A stretch of 18,483 nt of DNA. Origin: Discostella pseudostelligera (Eukaryota; Bacillariophyta; Thalassiosirophyceae; Thalassiosirales; Thalassiosiraceae). Within the stretch, counting starts at the first letter, position 1; every line of letters begins with the position of its first letter. The notes below the pieces were generated by a model. The model was given only the letters and a program-made list of their open reading frames with translations, searched no databases and was not told the origin of the DNA. The position numbers were made by a program, and so were the translations under genes. This document shows positions 1 to 8,854 of this stretch, one piece after another. Location of the stretch: NCBI GenBank assembly GCA_036940085.1, contig JALLBK010000585.1:1-18483 (forward strand). The letters run 5' to 3'.

Positions 1-20
1 AATTGAATTGAATTGAATTG
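1..20. repeat. Pentanucleotide tandem repeat (AATTG)4
   Basis: Four perfect copies of AATTG open the window and grade into GGATT units up to about position 30. They lie about 80 bases upstream of the first likely start codon, in presumed 5' flank. The array may continue left of the window. Confidence 0.9.
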
Positions 21-102
21 GATTGGATTCACTCATACACAGCGGCATCTTCATCAATTGTCTTTTGTCTTGATATTCATCATACTCAAAAACAACATCA
101 TC

Positions 103-1257
103 ATGTCACCCCGATCACTCATGCTCTCCCTCTTCCTGGCTGCCACCATTGGCGCCACCGACGCGTCGTCACCACTTCTTCGCGCCAACAACAAATACTC
201 TGCTGCCACCACCGACAGTAGTTTGGACATTCCAACCCTTGCCGAAAGCCGTCAACGTCGTCGTACCGAAGAAGAAACGGAATCAACTGTTACGGGCACC
301 GTATCCATCTCCACTTCATGCCTAAACAATCTCGCTGCTGCCGCCGACGAGAATGGCCAGATTGGCAAAGAGAATTACTTCGTCTACACCGATGGCATGT
401 CCAATGGGTACTTCACCTTAAATGGCATGACCGATTATTCCAGTTTGCCCATGGAGAATAAATTTACATTCGTTACTCTCTCGTGTCAATGCATTGCCTT
501 TGGCGGTAGGAGTGAATGCTGTCAGGGAGATCGGGCCAAAATTGATGTGGGGGGGATTGATACTGAGTCTCCAGAGAACATGAGTGAAGCGCTCCAATCC
601 TACGTGGCGGATATTTGCTCCTCGACTGTGACGGCGATTGGTGAGGAGAATATTTTGCCACCCACGGGTGAAGAGGCTGAAACAGCACCACCCACGACGA
701 CCCCTGTCACACTTGACGCCAGTAATAGCTCGACTAGTACCTCCAGCACTGGACTTTCTGGCGGAGCTTGGGCTGGAATTGGCCTGGCCTCTGCGGCGAC
801 AGTGGCATTATTCGGATACTTTGCCTTTGCTCACCGCAAACCATCGGATGAACACGACGAGGTGAACAGCGATGCCGATTTGAAACAAATGGAAGATCAT
901 GATGTCAAGAAAGAATCAATGCAAAGTGCAACTCCTCGAGCGGAAAGTCCAGATGGTACCCAAACCATGCTCACCTTTACGGATTCCTGCTCTATCAGTA
1001 CGAATGATATTAGTACCATGGGCGATCAGTCGACAATTGCGGCGGCGAACAAGTATTACGAAAATAATACTCTTTTGCCCGAGGAGGAGGGTGATGAAGA
1101 AGAGGAGGTGGTGGAAGAGGATCATAGTATGCCTTCCACTCCGAATGATGAAGCCATTGAGAGCGGGAATTGGGAACAAGTTGCGGCAAGTGCCGCGGCC
1201 TTCGTGAAGAAGAATGAACCATCTGTGAACAATTCAAAGGCAGGATGGGCGGTTTGA
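103..1257 (+). CDS. Secreted-type single-pass membrane protein, unrecognised family
   Basis: I do not recognise this 384-residue protein. The frame is open to the left, but the ATG at 103 is chosen because it starts a classic signal peptide (MSPRSLMLSLFLAATIGATDA); an ATG at 121 would also serve. After it come a low-complexity stretch with an Arg-rich patch (QRRRTEEE), then a globular ectodomain of roughly 110 residues with Cys at SCLNN, SCQC, ECCQ and DICSS, suggesting disulphides. A Ser/Thr-rich stalk with possible N-glycosylation sites follows, then one hydrophobic span (GGAWAGIGLASAATVALFGYF) ended by HRK, which predicts a cytoplasmic tail. The tail of about 150 residues is acidic, with a Glu-rich run near 1080-1125. 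A cell-surface or endomembrane receptor or wall-associated protein is possible. The type I topology is well supported; the function is unknown. Confidence 0.8.
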   Translation: MSPRSLMLSLFLAATIGATDASSPLLRANNKYSAATTDSSLDIPTLAESRQRRRTEEETESTVTGTVSISTSCLNNLAAAADENGQIGKENYFVYTDGMSNGYFTLNGMTDYSSLPMENKFTFVTLSCQCIAFGGRSECCQGDRAKIDVGGIDTESPENMSEALQSYVADICSSTVTAIGEENILPPTGEEAETAPPTTTPVTLDASNSSTSTSSTGLSGGAWAGIGLASAATVALFGYFAFAHRKPSDEHDEVNSDADLKQMEDHDVKKESMQSATPRAESPDGTQTMLTFTDSCSISTNDISTMGDQSTIAAANKYYENNTLLPEEEGDEEEEVVEEDHSMPSTPNDEAIESGNWEQVAASAAAFVKKNEPSVNNSKAGWAV

Positions 1258-1468
1258 GAGAAATTCTGAAAGGCAGCCACCGCAACATCATCGTACCATC
1301 GCGGCTTGGCGCCCGGTGGACATCACGCATCCCTTTTATGTTCTACTCTTTTGTTAGTGTCAAACGAAAATGAATGAAAGTATTGGGGGCACTCTTCGTT
1401 GCATTTTAGTGTGACGTATTCGTAACATCATCTTATTAATACACGTAATCTGCTTGACAATTCGATAC
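1258..1468. other. Convergent intergenic region
   Basis: This holds the 3' ends of the left-hand plus-strand gene and the minus-strand gene beginning to its right. No gene, RNA or notable repeat was seen. The 1430-1460 part is AT-rich and could hold polyadenylation signals for either gene. Confidence 0.6.
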
Positions 1469-2922
1469 TTAGCACACTACAACTACTACTTGATAAGTCA
1501 CCATGCAAATTGCCTGACTGCACAACAGTTGCAAATTGGTGTCAACGACCCCAGCATTGGATTCATTCACCTGAAGGACGTCCCGAAATGGCTTTAGTAG
1601 GGCTGATTGAATTTCATCATTATTCCCAATATGTTCCATTTGATTCCATTGCTGTTTCCATTCTTCCTCGGCCTGCGTAATGAGAGCCTGAACATCGCGA
1701 GGACTGGCAATTCCTTGGTCACCGAGAAACGAAGATAGTAGGCAATAATTCGAAACCTCTGAATTGGTAGTTGCTGAGAATTGATGATGGATCAGGGACA
1801 TAATCTGAGGTGAACCATCACACCGAAACAAGATCGTTCTCAGGATCGACAACGATTGCAAATAATTGCAATGCTCAACATCATCCAGCGACGTTGCATC
1901 GGTTGGTTGAATAGTGTTCCAAATAATCTCGCTGGCAGCACTCTTACCCAATGATTCACACCTACGCAATATTGCACCACCCAATCCAGATGCATGTATA
2001 ATTGCAATGAATCTATCGGGATGGACGAAACGTGCCCAAACTTCAAAATAGCCTGCCATCGGCTCCATCGTACCCAGAATGCATGACGCAAAGTCATTCG
2101 ATAGTAGCATACACAATCCTAGAAACATTCGCTCAATTTCCCATTCGTTGCCAATACTTGATATTACGTAGTCCACTGCCAAATGGGATAAGCTATTGAG
2201 TAAGGAATGAATTGTCTCCCAACAATAGTCTAATGTTTGCTTCAACACCAACACAGACGATGAGGCATCTCCAAAGTGAGCACATTGGGCAAGGATCGTT
2301 CCGACAATATTTTGTGCTAAACCCCAAAGTTGAACCTTTAATATATCATTGCCACGACATTTTTCGAAAAGATTCTCATGCACTCTCAGATAGCGGGCCG
2401 CCTCGTCAATACCAGCATTGGATTTGCTGCTGCTGCTGCTGCTGCTGAAGGAGAAGGAGCTGTAGCAACAGTGTCATCAGAGAACTTCTTGGCCTTCTTG
2501 TTAATCATTTCATGGTCACCCCCCGTAGTGAACGACATCTGATGATTTCTTAGTGCATCCCTCATCTGGCAAAATGATGTTGACTCCATCAACTCTCTGG
2601 CAACCAAGTCTATACCATCATTATCATCATCCTGCGCAGACTGCTCGCATTTGGAAGAGGTTGAGCAACGACGGCTGTTCTTCGTCGTCGTCACCATCGT
2701 CGTACTACCGCTCCTCGAAGCAGCAGCCGCCGCCGACACATCCGCACCAAATTTTGCATCGATCAATTGCTCGATGGCATGGTGACGAATCATTGTTTCC
2801 CGATGGGCAGACACAGCCGCATTATTTGAAGGTAATGGTAATGGCCTTGATGATTCTTGATGAATGTAATTGATTAATTCATCGACGGTTTTGTTATTGT
2901 CCTCCATTGTCATTGTCGGCAT
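1469..2922 (-). CDS. Unrecognised helical protein; two frames joined by intron or frameshift
   Basis: Not recognised. The upstream part reads in one frame from ATG at 2922-2920 (MPTMTMEDNNKT; other ATGs at 2913 and 2907) to a stop at 2386-2388. The downstream part is open in a different frame from about 2450 to the TAA at 1469-1471 and has no usable ATG near its start, so the two pieces very probably form one gene. They overlap across a CAG/GCA tract: poly-Ala in the first frame, poly-Ser in the second. A pyrimidine-rich CTCCTTCTCCTTCAG just before the tract looks like a 3' splice site, but I found no convincing donor of matching phase, so an intron, an indel in the repeat or a broken gene all remain open. 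The N-terminal part is Ala/Ser-rich and polar. The roughly 300-residue C-terminal part is mostly alpha-helical (for example GIDEAARYLRVHENLFEKC) and might be an Armadillo/HEAT-like solenoid, which is a guess. It shares its promoter with the STAND gene to the right. Confidence 0.55.
2425..2447. repeat. CTG/CAG trinucleotide repeat
   Basis: About seven and a half perfect triplets lie where the two frames of the minus-strand gene meet. On that strand they encode poly-Ala in the upstream frame and poly-Ser in the downstream frame. Such tracts change length readily, so a length change here would alter the relation of the two frames only if it were not a multiple of three. Confidence 0.9.
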
Positions 2923-2989
2923 CAATAATCCATTCAATGACCAAGTAGTAATTTAGTAGGCACGTGGTATCTGTGTAGGTGTAGTACTC

Positions 2990-3023
2990 CGATAGCGATA
3001 GAGGTATCGTACGATAGATATCG
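2990..3023. promoter_or_regulatory. CGATA/TATCG element cluster with palindrome
   Basis: Three CGATA (2990-2994, 2996-3000, 3012-3016) and two TATCG (3005-3009, 3019-3023) pentamers sit within 34 bases. Positions 3005-3016 form a perfect 12-base palindrome, TATCGTACGATA. It sits some 30 bases left of the E2F-type cluster. The binding factor is unknown. Confidence 0.45.
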
Positions 3024-3048
3024 TAGGCAGGGCACCCCGTTTCGAAAA

Positions 3049-3117
3049 GGCGGGAAGACGCTGCTTTCGCTTTCCCGCCTTTTTAATTTGGCGCCTTGAG
3101 CTCATTTTCCCGCCAAA
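3049..3117. promoter_or_regulatory. Cluster of four E2F/DP-type sites
   Basis: The E2F consensus is TTTSSCGC. Exact matches are TTTCCCGC at 3071-3078, TTTGGCGC at 3087-3094 and TTTCCCGC within TTTTCCCGCCAAA at 3105-3117, which also reads as an E2F-like site on the other strand. A fourth, GGCGGGAA at 3049-3056, is a minus-strand match with one deviation. The first and second in order form a perfect 12-base inverted repeat (3045-3056 and 3072-3083, 15-base loop). Algae and plants carry E2F/DP factors acting at G1/S, so cell-cycle control of one or both flanking genes is inferred. Confidence 0.65.
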
Positions 3118-3327
3118 TCTTGGAAGCGGCCCGGCCGGCGGGCGGGCTCCGGCGGGCCACTCATTCAAATCGAACACACAGAGCAAAGAGACCACGCACC
3201 ATGACCATGGCACATGGCAACGAATGGGATTGGCACCCCCTATGTTGACTTTGACCGTTGATAGTAGCGACATCGAGAAGAGGGAGAGGGGGAATAAATA
3301 ATCAGTGTCAGTAAATATTATTTCAAC

Positions 3328-3372
3328 ATGTCTACATCTACAAATGATGAATGCACCAAAAATCGTCGATAA
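3328..3372 (+). promoter_or_regulatory. Possible upstream ORF overlapping the STAND start codon
   Basis: An ATG at 3328 opens a 14-codon frame ending with TAA at 3370-3372. It overlaps the presumed start of the STAND coding sequence (ATG 3344) in another frame. If the transcript begins upstream of 3328, scanning ribosomes would meet this ATG first, which could damp translation. The transcript start is unknown. Confidence 0.35.
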
Positions 3373-6300
3373 GTCCATACACAACATCATGCATCGACAT
3401 GGTACTGGTAGCCATCCCGACCCGCGCACCAACCAAGCCGTCGACCTCATCCTGAAGAATCCAACGCTATCAGTGCCCCGAGCAATGGAAGCGGCCGGAT
3501 TTTCAAGGGAGGAGAGTGTAGATAGAGCGAAACAGATGTGGATCCGTCGTCGCATCCCTAGCAAGAAACTTAGGATCGAAGAAGTCAAATCAAAGTCGAA
3601 GCCTACCCCGACAGCAACTGCAGTGCAAGCATATACAGCTGAATCACAGTTGCGCCCTAACGCTGCTGCTGCCTTGCAATTTCAACCTACAGCTGCAATG
3701 GTGGCTTCCTCCCTTCAACAGCAAGCAACAAATGATGGAGAGTTGATGGGTGATAGTAATGCAGGGGAACAGCTATTTGAATGCAAATTGCAGGTATGGT
3801 TATCCATCAATCGAAAAACATTTTCCGGCGGAGGTGCCAAGCGGATGGATATGCGAAAGATCTATATCGAGCAGTGTGTGCAGATATTGCATTCTCTTTG
3901 TGCCAAAATAGTTTGTGGATGCAGTGGTAGCGGCGGTTGTGGTGTTGGAGACATGCCATTTATTCATCCAGACTTCATCACTCGTGACAACGTCATCGTG
4001 TGTGAACCGACTACTACACTGACGAGCCCTGATGATCGTGAGCATTATTTATCAGCCTACTTTATCAGATGCAGTGTGGATCGTCAATGCCTCTGTAAAA
4101 GCAATGAGAATGAAGCCATGTATGCCTTTGCACGGATTGCATTTGCACTATGCACGATGGGAGATGAACCTGAGTTGCCGGATCATTCATTGAGTAATAT
4201 CACCGCAGATAGTACTGATGAAAAATTAGTGTTGACTGAGAACATACGTAAAGAGAACTCTGAAGAAAGCTACGTCCAATATATATCAACAATGTTTGAG
4301 GCGGGTCTCCCCCATCCCATGATACAATTTATCTCCGACTTGGTGAATGGTTCGTTTCATCATTTCGAGGAAGTACATTCTCATCTAAATCAGATGATTG
4401 AACACCCAGATAGATTTTTGTTTGGTGAAACTTTTGATGTGCGTTTGCTTACCTTTCGGGATGACAAAATACTTGGGAAGCGTTCAGATCAGGTTGTCAC
4501 TGATTGGGAGGTTGGCGATTCTTCAAAAGCTACTCATGTATTCACGACGTCTCTACCTGGGAGCCATCCCGACCCGCGCACCAACCTAGCTGTGGCCCGG
4601 ATGATGAAGGATCCGACGCAAACAGTGCCCCAAGCAATGTTAGCAGCTGGGTTTTCAGAGGAAGAGAGTCTAGATCGCGCGAAACAGATGTGGATACGTC
4701 GTCGCATCCCTACCAAGAAATTTATGAAGGCAGGTCAATCCAAGACGAAGCCTGCCCCTACTACTGCTGCTCCTGCTCCTGCTACCCTGCAATTGAAACC
4801 GTTACCTGCAAGGGTTACTTCTCCCCTTCAACAGCAAGCATCGACTGATGAAGTTTGTTTATGCGATGGTAATGCAAGGGGACATCCATTCGAATGCAAA
4901 TTGCAAACATGGATATCTATCAATCGAAACAATTTTTCCGGCACAGCAGGTCAAGAAGGGGCTAAGCCGATGGATTTGAGCAAGCAAAAGATCTATCTAG
5001 AGCAGTGTGTGCAGATACTGCATTCTCTCGCTGACAAAGTAGTTGGTGGATGCAGCGGCAGTGGCGATGGTGATATCATGCTCAGTAGTGGTGGCGTTGC
5101 TGGTGACAATGATATGCCATTTGTCCATCCAGACTGCATTATTATTGACAACGTCATGGTGTGTGGTCCGACTACTCTGACGAGCCCTGATGATTGTGAA
5201 CTATATTTATCAGCCTACTTTATCAGATGCGGTGCGGATCGTCAATGCTCCCATGAAAGCAAAGAGGATAAACAACAAAGAATGGAAGCCGCCATGTATG
5301 CTTTTGCAAGGATTGCATTTTCACTGTGCATGATGGGAGATGGACCAGAGTTGCCTGATTATTGCTTAAGTAATTCCACGACAGAATCTGGTGCGAAAAT
5401 GGATGTTGCCCTCAAACTTCATGGCGACGAGGCCTGTGGTACTGATGAGGAGAGTGAGATTATGGATATCTTACTTAAAAAATTCCGCATGACGGAAGAT
5501 GAAAAGTGCGGCCGATTATTATCGGCAATGTGTGATGCTGGTATCCCCTCTCCCCTTAGGCGATTCATTTATGATTTGATAGGTGAAGAACGTAGAAGCC
5601 TTCTCTGTTCCGACAATTTCATGTCTTTCAACGATATATGTACTGATCTCAAGCAGATGATCGATAATTCAGACGACTTTTTACATGGCTCATCATCCAA
5701 CATGGGGAAAATTACCTTTCGGGACAAACTTTATGGAAAGGATGCTGATCTGGAAGTTTTATTTGATATCGCTAATCGAGTAGAGAAGTTTGAGGACAAT
5801 GAAATACTTAGTGAACACAATAAATGGATGAGGAGGAAGACTGAAGTCATAATGATATCTGGGGATCCGGGCGCAGGAAAGAGCCAACTAGCGAAATTTG
5901 CGGGCACTTGTCTGAAGAAGCGAGGATGGTGTTTTTTGCAATGCAAATTTGATCGAAGAGGTCAACGGGAACCTCTCTCTGTTTTCGCTCATGCATTCGA
6001 TGAATATTTCAAATGCTACGCTTGTTGTTCCAAACATGGAGTAAATGCAAGCAGTGGTCGCTCAACCCTTCTCGCGTTCACTGGCTGCACCTGTCCTGGA
6101 TCATCTCAAAAAGTACGCAATCGAATCAAAAGCTTGATCAGTTCAGAGGGTCTTGGAATACTGGCTATGCACATCCCTTCGTTCAGTCTTGCAATGGATG
6201 TCGCGATACCCTTGGTTACGCCGGACAAAAATGGAACTATGATGGCTGAACTTTTTGGCACATTGCTCCAGGCGATATCGTCGAAGGATAGTCCTATTTT

Positions 6301-8854
6301 ATTTCTTATTGATGACTTGCAATGGGCGGACCCACTCTCTTTATCGGTGCTGACCTTGATTATCGAGGGAGCGTCTGAATTATCGCTCATCAGTCCCAAC
6401 GATTGGAATGAGAGTGTACCCATTGAGACAGATGAAGACAGCAATCGAATTGTCTTTTTAGGAACACATCGCATCATTGCAGCTCATGAGAGTGCACAAC
6501 TAGCACAGATCCTTCGAAAATTTCGAATCGACAACTTGATTGAGGTTACGAACATCTCGCTTTCGGGGTTGAAATTTGAGTCATTGAACGAAATTCTATC
6601 TGACGCTCTATGCGTGCCTGTGCGAAGATTACGATCACTATCAAAGCTTGTGCTCCAAAAGACAGATGGTCTGCCCTTATATGTCATTGAGTTTATTCGA
6701 GTATTGGAAGCTGAAAAAATATTGAATTTTAGTTTTACTAGGGGGTGGGATTGGGACGCTGACTCCGTCGACATTTTTCCTATTACGGAGAGTGTTGCTG
6801 AGTTATTTGCATTCAAGCTCCGAAGACTACCGCAGGATATTCTTCTAGGAGTGCAAATTGTGGGCTGCTTCGGAAGACAAGTTGACCAGCGTTTACTCAG
6901 CCTTGTAAAAAATTACGATGGAGAGAATAGTGTTGACATAAATGCTGCAATTCATGTCGCACTTAACGAGGGTCTAGTTGAGAGGGCGGGAAACCTTTTT
7001 AGTTTTGCTCACGATTTAATTCTGAAAGCCACCGTAGATTCTATATCTGAGGATGATCGTGTTCCACTGCTACGCAAGCTTATTTCTGCGCTTGTTGAGG
7101 AAGCAACCGGAACAGCTTCTCTCGACTCAGTATTGTTTGTGGTTGTCGACTTGATCCACAGGGTAGGAAGCGAAGTCATCCATTGTCAAATAGAACGTGC
7201 AATGTTCGCGAAATTGAACTTACTCGCTGCATTGAAGGTCATTACCGTGCCTGATTTTGATGGGGCCATGAACTATGCCGAGAATGGCATTGCATTCCTC
7301 AGCAAAACTTGTTGGGAGACACAGTATGATTTAAGCCTTCGACTGTATGAAATCTCTGTGATGTCCCAGTTTTCACATTACAATAATTGCAATCATCAAT
7401 GCCAGTTGATGAAGAGAATCGATACTGTCTTTGAACACGCACGAGATTTCTCCGATAAATTCAACACGCATCATATTTGGATTAAGTTACTGTCACTGAC
7501 AAACTTACCACGAGCTATTGAAGAGAGTTTGCTTGTCTTAGAGCAGCTTGGCCAGTCATTTGATCTATCAAACACCGATTACACTCAAGTATGTGAGGCA
7601 CTCATGAAACTCTCGTCCGGTGAACTTGACTGTTCATTGGTGAAATTCTTGAACGACCGCAAGAAAATGAATGCGATGAAGGTTATGACATCTCTCATTC
7701 TATTTTACACTCAGAGCAAATCGTTCTTAGGAGCCTTAATTAGTTGCCGAATGGTAGAAATTACCATGAATGATGGATTCTGCGAAGATAGTATTTTTGG
7801 CGCTGCTGCTTTCGCCTCCTCACTCGTGACAAGCGCAGGAGATATTGACGGCGGTCACTCTTGGGGCCGAAAAGCTGTAGCTCTAATGAATATGAGTGGG
7901 AAGCAAAGTCACATACCAGCAACAAATCTAGCATTGTATGGAACAGTGTTCATGTGGAAGGAGCCCACACAGGCATCTTTAGAGTTCCTTTTTCAAGGAA
8001 TCCGTGCCTCCTTCGCTTACGGAAATTTGGAGTTTGCCATTTTGAATGTAGTTGTTTACACCGCTAGAAGCTTCTTCGTCGGAAAACAGATAAGCGTTCT
8101 TACTGCGGAAGTTGGATCTTTTGCGCGCTCGTTCAGGAATCGCTTTGGTGATCAAGTTTCCTCTATTCAAGCTTATTTGCAGTCGGTGCACAACATCCTC
8201 TACAAACTTCAGGACGACGAGGTCAAAAATGAGCAACAGGGTCCATCATTCGACCTTCATTTGGATTTTGAGTTGCTGGAGATGACAAAGGAAAACAATC
8301 AACTTCTCTTCTTTCACGCTGTTCTTACACCCCTGACAATCACGATGTTCATGGTTAGAAACTTGGAATCCGCTCTGGCATTTACTGACATGTATTTTGA
8401 GCTCTTCGATGCCAACAAATCGCAAATGAAGTTGATATTTGTCCAAAATGTATTTTATGATGGGCTTATCAATTTATACTTCATGGGCCAAACTGGTGAG
8501 AGCCGTCATTTGGAACGTGGCAAAAATGCTGTCTCAAAAATGAGGGAGTGGTCACGCCATTCAGACTGGAACTTCAAGAATAAGTTACTTCTATTGAATG
8601 CTGAGCTTCACAGAGTTATGAACGAGACATATCAGGCTGCCATCTGCTATGAAAAATCGATCAAAGCTGCAAACGATCACAAGTTTATCAACGAAGAAGC
8701 GATTGCCAATGAAATTGCTGGGATATTCTATGTGGGACAAGAAGATCGACAGAGATCTCTTTCACACTTTAAACGATCCGTTGAATGTTATCAGAAATGG
8801 GGCGCTCCTGTCATTGCAAGACGGATCGAAGCTAGTATTGAAAATTCGTTTTGA
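3344..8854 (+). CDS. STAND-type AAA_16 ATPase with duplicated N-terminal module
   Basis: This is a 1,836-residue, apparently intronless protein. The start is the tandem ATG at 3344 (MMNAPK); the frame has no ATG between it and the open left edge at 3305. Order: module copy 1 (residues 22-382), module copy 2 (406-802), an AAA_16/STAND P-loop ATPase (about 790-1200) and a long alpha-helical, TPR-like C-terminal region (about 1200-1836). Each module begins with GSHPDPRTN and a helix-turn-helix-like segment (VPRAMEAAGFS...RRRIP), followed by a Cys-containing part. Walker A is GDPGAGKS (840-847), Walker B is LIDDLQWAD (988-996) and a sensor-like GTHR lies at 1040-1043. The LxDDLQWAD signature is typical of the MalT/cyclase/hybrid-kinase-associated class, which act as signalling switches. 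The C terminus ends with YQKWGAPVIARRIE, the kind of segment that in relatives precedes GAF, kinase or cyclase domains, none of which is present. Ligand and partner are unknown. The DNA-binding idea for the HTH-like segments is inference. Confidence 0.88.
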   Translation: MMNAPKIVDKSIHNIMHRHGTGSHPDPRTNQAVDLILKNPTLSVPRAMEAAGFSREESVDRAKQMWIRRRIPSKKLRIEEVKSKSKPTPTATAVQAYTAESQLRPNAAAALQFQPTAAMVASSLQQQATNDGELMGDSNAGEQLFECKLQVWLSINRKTFSGGGAKRMDMRKIYIEQCVQILHSLCAKIVCGCSGSGGCGVGDMPFIHPDFITRDNVIVCEPTTTLTSPDDREHYLSAYFIRCSVDRQCLCKSNENEAMYAFARIAFALCTMGDEPELPDHSLSNITADSTDEKLVLTENIRKENSEESYVQYISTMFEAGLPHPMIQFISDLVNGSFHHFEEVHSHLNQMIEHPDRFLFGETFDVRLLTFRDDKILGKRSDQVVTDWEVGDSSKATHVFTTSLPGSHPDPRTNLAVARMMKDPTQTVPQAMLAAGFSEEESLDRAKQMWIRRRIPTKKFMKAGQSKTKPAPTTAAPAPATLQLKPLPARVTSPLQQQASTDEVCLCDGNARGHPFECKLQTWISINRNNFSGTAGQEGAKPMDLSKQKIYLEQCVQILHSLADKVVGGCSGSGDGDIMLSSGGVAGDNDMPFVHPDCIIIDNVMVCGPTTLTSPDDCELYLSAYFIRCGADRQCSHESKEDKQQRMEAAMYAFARIAFSLCMMGDGPELPDYCLSNSTTESGAKMDVALKLHGDEACGTDEESEIMDILLKKFRMTEDEKCGRLLSAMCDAGIPSPLRRFIYDLIGEERRSLLCSDNFMSFNDICTDLKQMIDNSDDFLHGSSSNMGKITFRDKLYGKDADLEVLFDIANRVEKFEDNEILSEHNKWMRRKTEVIMISGDPGAGKSQLAKFAGTCLKKRGWCFLQCKFDRRGQREPLSVFAHAFDEYFKCYACCSKHGVNASSGRSTLLAFTGCTCPGSSQKVRNRIKSLISSEGLGILAMHIPSFSLAMDVAIPLVTPDKNGTMMAELFGTLLQAISSKDSPILFLIDDLQWADPLSLSVLTLIIEGASELSLISPNDWNESVPIETDEDSNRIVFLGTHRIIAAHESAQLAQILRKFRIDNLIEVTNISLSGLKFESLNEILSDALCVPVRRLRSLSKLVLQKTDGLPLYVIEFIRVLEAEKILNFSFTRGWDWDADSVDIFPITESVAELFAFKLRRLPQDILLGVQIVGCFGRQVDQRLLSLVKNYDGENSVDINAAIHVALNEGLVERAGNLFSFAHDLILKATVDSISEDDRVPLLRKLISALVEEATGTASLDSVLFVVVDLIHRVGSEVIHCQIERAMFAKLNLLAALKVITVPDFDGAMNYAENGIAFLSKTCWETQYDLSLRLYEISVMSQFSHYNNCNHQCQLMKRIDTVFEHARDFSDKFNTHHIWIKLLSLTNLPRAIEESLLVLEQLGQSFDLSNTDYTQVCEALMKLSSGELDCSLVKFLNDRKKMNAMKVMTSLILFYTQSKSFLGALISCRMVEITMNDGFCEDSIFGAAAFASSLVTSAGDIDGGHSWGRKAVALMNMSGKQSHIPATNLALYGTVFMWKEPTQASLEFLFQGIRASFAYGNLEFAILNVVVYTARSFFVGKQISVLTAEVGSFARSFRNRFGDQVSSIQAYLQSVHNILYKLQDDEVKNEQQGPSFDLHLDFELLEMTKENNQLLFFHAVLTPLTITMFMVRNLESALAFTDMYFELFDANKSQMKLIFVQNVFYDGLINLYFMGQTGESRHLERGKNAVSKMREWSRHSDWNFKNKLLLLNAELHRVMNETYQAAICYEKSIKAANDHKFINEEAIANEIAGIFYVGQEDRQRSLSHFKRSVECYQKWGAPVIARRIEASIENSF
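3407..4489 (+). repeat. Tandem module, copy 1 (within the STAND gene)
   Basis: First copy of the duplicated coding module, 361 codons. It runs from GSHPDPRTN to TFRDDKILGKRSD. It shares with copy 2 the HTH-like segment, FECKLQ-W-SINR, IYIEQCVQILHSL, DMPF-HPD, SPDD-YLSAYFIRC and YAFARIAF. Its end resembles the start of the ATPase domain (LYGKDAD in copy 2), now degenerate and leading into copy 2 instead of an ATPase. Confidence 0.85.
4559..5749 (+). repeat. Tandem module, copy 2 (within the STAND gene)
   Basis: Second copy, 397 codons, starting 1,152 bases after copy 1 at the equivalent residue. DNA identity is high at the start (about 25 identical bases from 4562) and near the YLSAYFIRC segment, and lower elsewhere, where copy 2 has small insertions. 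It ends in ITFRDKLYGKDADLEV and runs directly into the ATPase, so this copy keeps the presumed ancestral context. Confidence 0.85.

Larger units (their letters stand above)
2923..3343. promoter_or_regulatory. Divergent promoter between the unknown gene and the STAND gene
   Basis: This 421-base region lies between two head-to-head start codons. It holds a G-box core CACGTG (2961-2966), five CGATA/TATCG pentamers (2990-3023), a cluster of E2F-type sites (3049-3117) and then a very GC-rich stretch (about 3126-3163). No TATA box was confidently placed. The motif density suggests shared control of both genes, but which gene each element serves cannot be read from sequence. Confidence 0.65.

Noticed and set aside
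3126..3163. GC-rich GGCCGGCGGGCGGGC run considered as a terminator hairpin or structural RNA
   Set aside because: It is simple GC-rich promoter sequence with no extended pairing beyond short GGCCGG-type symmetry.
2953..3588. Open minus-strand frame of 211 codons
   Set aside because: It runs through the promoter and antisense to the start of the duplicated STAND module; the shape follows from the strong coding bias of the opposite strand and the GC-rich promoter.
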